Assembly: GCA_017965725.1 (NCBI GenBank)
Contig: JAGCPK010000113.1
Location: 1 to 64,000 of the forward strand
Reading direction: 5' to 3'
Length of the DNA: 64,000 nucleotides
Source of the DNA: Prevotella sp.
Lineage (GTDB): Bacteria > Bacteroidota > Bacteroidia > Bacteroidales > Bacteroidaceae
Positions 62,839-64,000 of this stretch are shown here, one piece after another. The notes under the pieces were generated by a model. The model was not told where the DNA came from. It worked only from the letters and a program-made list of their open reading frames with translations, and did no database searches. Position numbers and translations under genes: made by a program. Each line of letters starts with the position of its first letter. Within the stretch, counting starts at the first letter, position 1.

Positions 62839-64000
62839 TTACAGAAACTTAACACAAACCGAGATTGAAGTATTAGAGAACAATGTCTGCTGGGCAGAAG
62901 ACTGGCAGAGAGTGATGGTGGCAGAAGAGTTCAAGCCTTATAACTTCCACCGTGTCATTTTCTATGGCGATATCCGTCTTGGAGCCTTCCATAAGATGGT
63001 AGAGGTTAGCAAGGGCTTCGTGAAGCACTCCGGCATCAACGATGCCACGTTGAGAAATGTCACCGTCGGCAATGACTGTCTGATAGAAAAGGTAGGAAAC
63101 TACATCAACAACTATACCATCGGCAACGACTGCTATATCTCAAACATTTGTACACTTGAAACGACTGACGATGCCACTTATGGTGAAGGAAGTGTGATTT
63201 CGGTACTTAACGAGATGGGAGACGGTAACGTGACGATCTTCCGCGAACTAAATAGTCAGTTGGCTTCGTTCATGGTGAAACACAACACAGACAAAGAACT
63301 GCGCCATACTCTGCAGCAGATGATTGAAGATGAACTGCGTATATCACGTCCTGATCGTGGTTATATCGGTAATAATGTGAAGATTATCAATGCGAAGGAT
63401 ATCACCAATACCATCATCAAGGGTGACTGTGAGATCAGTGGCGCTGCCCGCCTGTCTGAGTGTACCGTCATGAGTTCGATGGATGCTCCCGTATTCATCG
63501 GTACGGGTGTCATCTGTGAGAACTCGATTATCTGCGACGGCTGCTCGATCAACAACTCTGTAAAGATGCAGGACTGCTTCGTAGGTGAGGCCTGTCAGAT
63601 TACCAATGGTTTTACTGCTGAGGCCAGTCTATTCTTCGCTAACTCATTCATGGCCAATGGTGAGGCATGTGCCGCCTTCTGCGGCCCCTTCAGCGCTTCG
63701 CACCATAAGAGTTCATTGCTGATTGGCGGTGAATTCTCGTTTTATAACGCCGGTTCGAACACCAATTTCTCGAACCATGCCTATAAGATGGGACCTCTAC
63801 ACTATGGCACCCTTGAACGAGGCACTAAGACCGCCTCAGGAGCCTATATTCTGATGCCTGCCACAATAGGTGCCTTTTCTGTTTGTTTCGGCAAACTGAT
63901 GCACCACCCTGATACCCGTAACCTACCCTTCTCTTATCTGGTGGCTTACGGTGACGACTGCTATCTGGTACCTGGTCGTAATATTACGACTGTGGGATTG
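62831..64000 (+). CDS. DUF4954 protein, N-terminal part
   Basis: This is the first 390 residues of a longer protein; the frame is open to the end of the window. The sequence is rich in left-handed beta-helix-like hexapeptide patterns (ATLRNVTVGNDCLIEKVGNYINNYTIGNDCYI, SGAARLSECTVMSS, GVICENSIICDGCSINNSVKMQDC), as in acyltransferases and nucleotidyltransferase tails. It matches the DUF4954 family of Bacteroidetes as I recall it. Function unknown; a sugar-related transferase or binding role is possible. It starts inside the hflX stop region, so it is coupled to hflX. Confidence 0.85.
   Translation, partial: MSNYRNLTQTEIEVLENNVCWAEDWQRVMVAEEFKPYNFHRVIFYGDIRLGAFHKMVEVSKGFVKHSGINDATLRNVTVGNDCLIEKVGNYINNYTIGNDCYISNICTLETTDDATYGEGSVISVLNEMGDGNVTIFRELNSQLASFMVKHNTDKELRHTLQQMIEDELRISRPDRGYIGNNVKIINAKDITNTIIKGDCEISGAARLSECTVMSSMDAPVFIGTGVICENSIICDGCSINNSVKMQDCFVGEACQITNGFTAEASLFFANSFMANGEACAAFCGPFSASHHKSSLLIGGEFSFYNAGSNTNFSNHAYKMGPLHYGTLERGTKTASGAYILMPATIGAFSVCFGKLMHHPDTRNLPFSYLVAYGDDCYLVPGRNITTVGL

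Noticed and set aside
1..64000. Prophage, integrative element, toxin-antitoxin or defence system
   Set aside because: I found no integrase, transposase, phage, restriction or toxin gene; neighbours are housekeeping and envelope genes throughout.

Overview
The window looks like a piece of a Bacteroidales chromosome, most likely a gut or rumen Prevotella/Segatella/Xylanibacter-type organism. The evidence is the promoter style (TTTG, about 19-20 bp, TAnnTTTG, with no clear Shine-Dalgarno sequences), the MurF-alanine racemase fusion, the bifunctional Fkp, PorQ next to cmk, LruC-domain lipoproteins, DUF5686/DUF1573/alpha-2-macroglobulin surface proteins, and glycoside hydrolases of families 3, 67, 94 and 97. 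I see no prophage, insertion sequence, CRISPR array, rRNA or defence island. One tRNA is present (tRNA-Ser, GGA).

Layout. 1-428: 3' end of a XylE-like sugar transporter. 560-6375 (minus): an operon of nucleotidyltransferase, ATP-grasp protein, CDP-alcohol phosphotransferase, HAD protein and DUF5686 outer-membrane protein; the first four could build and attach a phospho-headgroup. 6432-9188 (minus): DUF2807 lipoprotein, M15 peptidase, PAS histidine kinase. 9326-15725 (plus): RlmL-type methyltransferase, S9 peptidase, PurD, a membrane protein and a DedA/YqaA protein. 15817-22208 (plus): DUF2723 glycosyltransferase-like protein, polysaccharide deacetylase, GH3 glucosidase. 22280-25643: two divergent LruC-domain lipoproteins with near-identical outward promoters. 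25700-26350: a degenerate 42-bp repeat array. 26361-30151 (minus): TonB-TatD, tRNA-Ser, and ExbB/small membrane protein/ExbD/ExbD. 30281-31950 (plus): porQ-cmk. 31947-40489 (minus): ispH-meaB, then DUF1573 and a very large alpha-2-macroglobulin. 40595-45205 (plus): ADP-forming acyl-CoA synthetase and GH94 phosphorylase. 45372-54916 (plus): YfhO, Fkp, GSCFA, MurF-Alr, MnmA. 54900-60359: GH67 alpha-glucuronidase with a B3/4 protein, an orphan jelly-roll protein related to GH35 accessory domains, and GH97. 60551-64000: nagB, hflX and the start of a DUF4954 protein.

The gene content is mostly housekeeping plus envelope and glycan metabolism: plant-polymer breakdown (GH3, GH67, GH94, GH97, xylose-type transporter), TonB energisation, type IX secretion, glycan decoration (DUF2723, YfhO, Fkp) and peptidoglycan synthesis.

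The most unusual structure is not a gene. At least a dozen short tandem tracts of different heptanucleotides (ACTTATC, GTTTATA, ATTTACC/TTTGACA-like, GGAGTCA) are scattered through coding and intergenic DNA. They share a 7-bp period and, in genes, the ACTTATC type always lies in the one orientation that is free of stop codons, encoding YHLSLIT-like peptides, often inside signal peptides. Other candidates are the possible headgroup operon, the 42-bp hairpin repeat with a solo copy 25 kb away, and the inverted-repeat promoter pair between the LruC genes.
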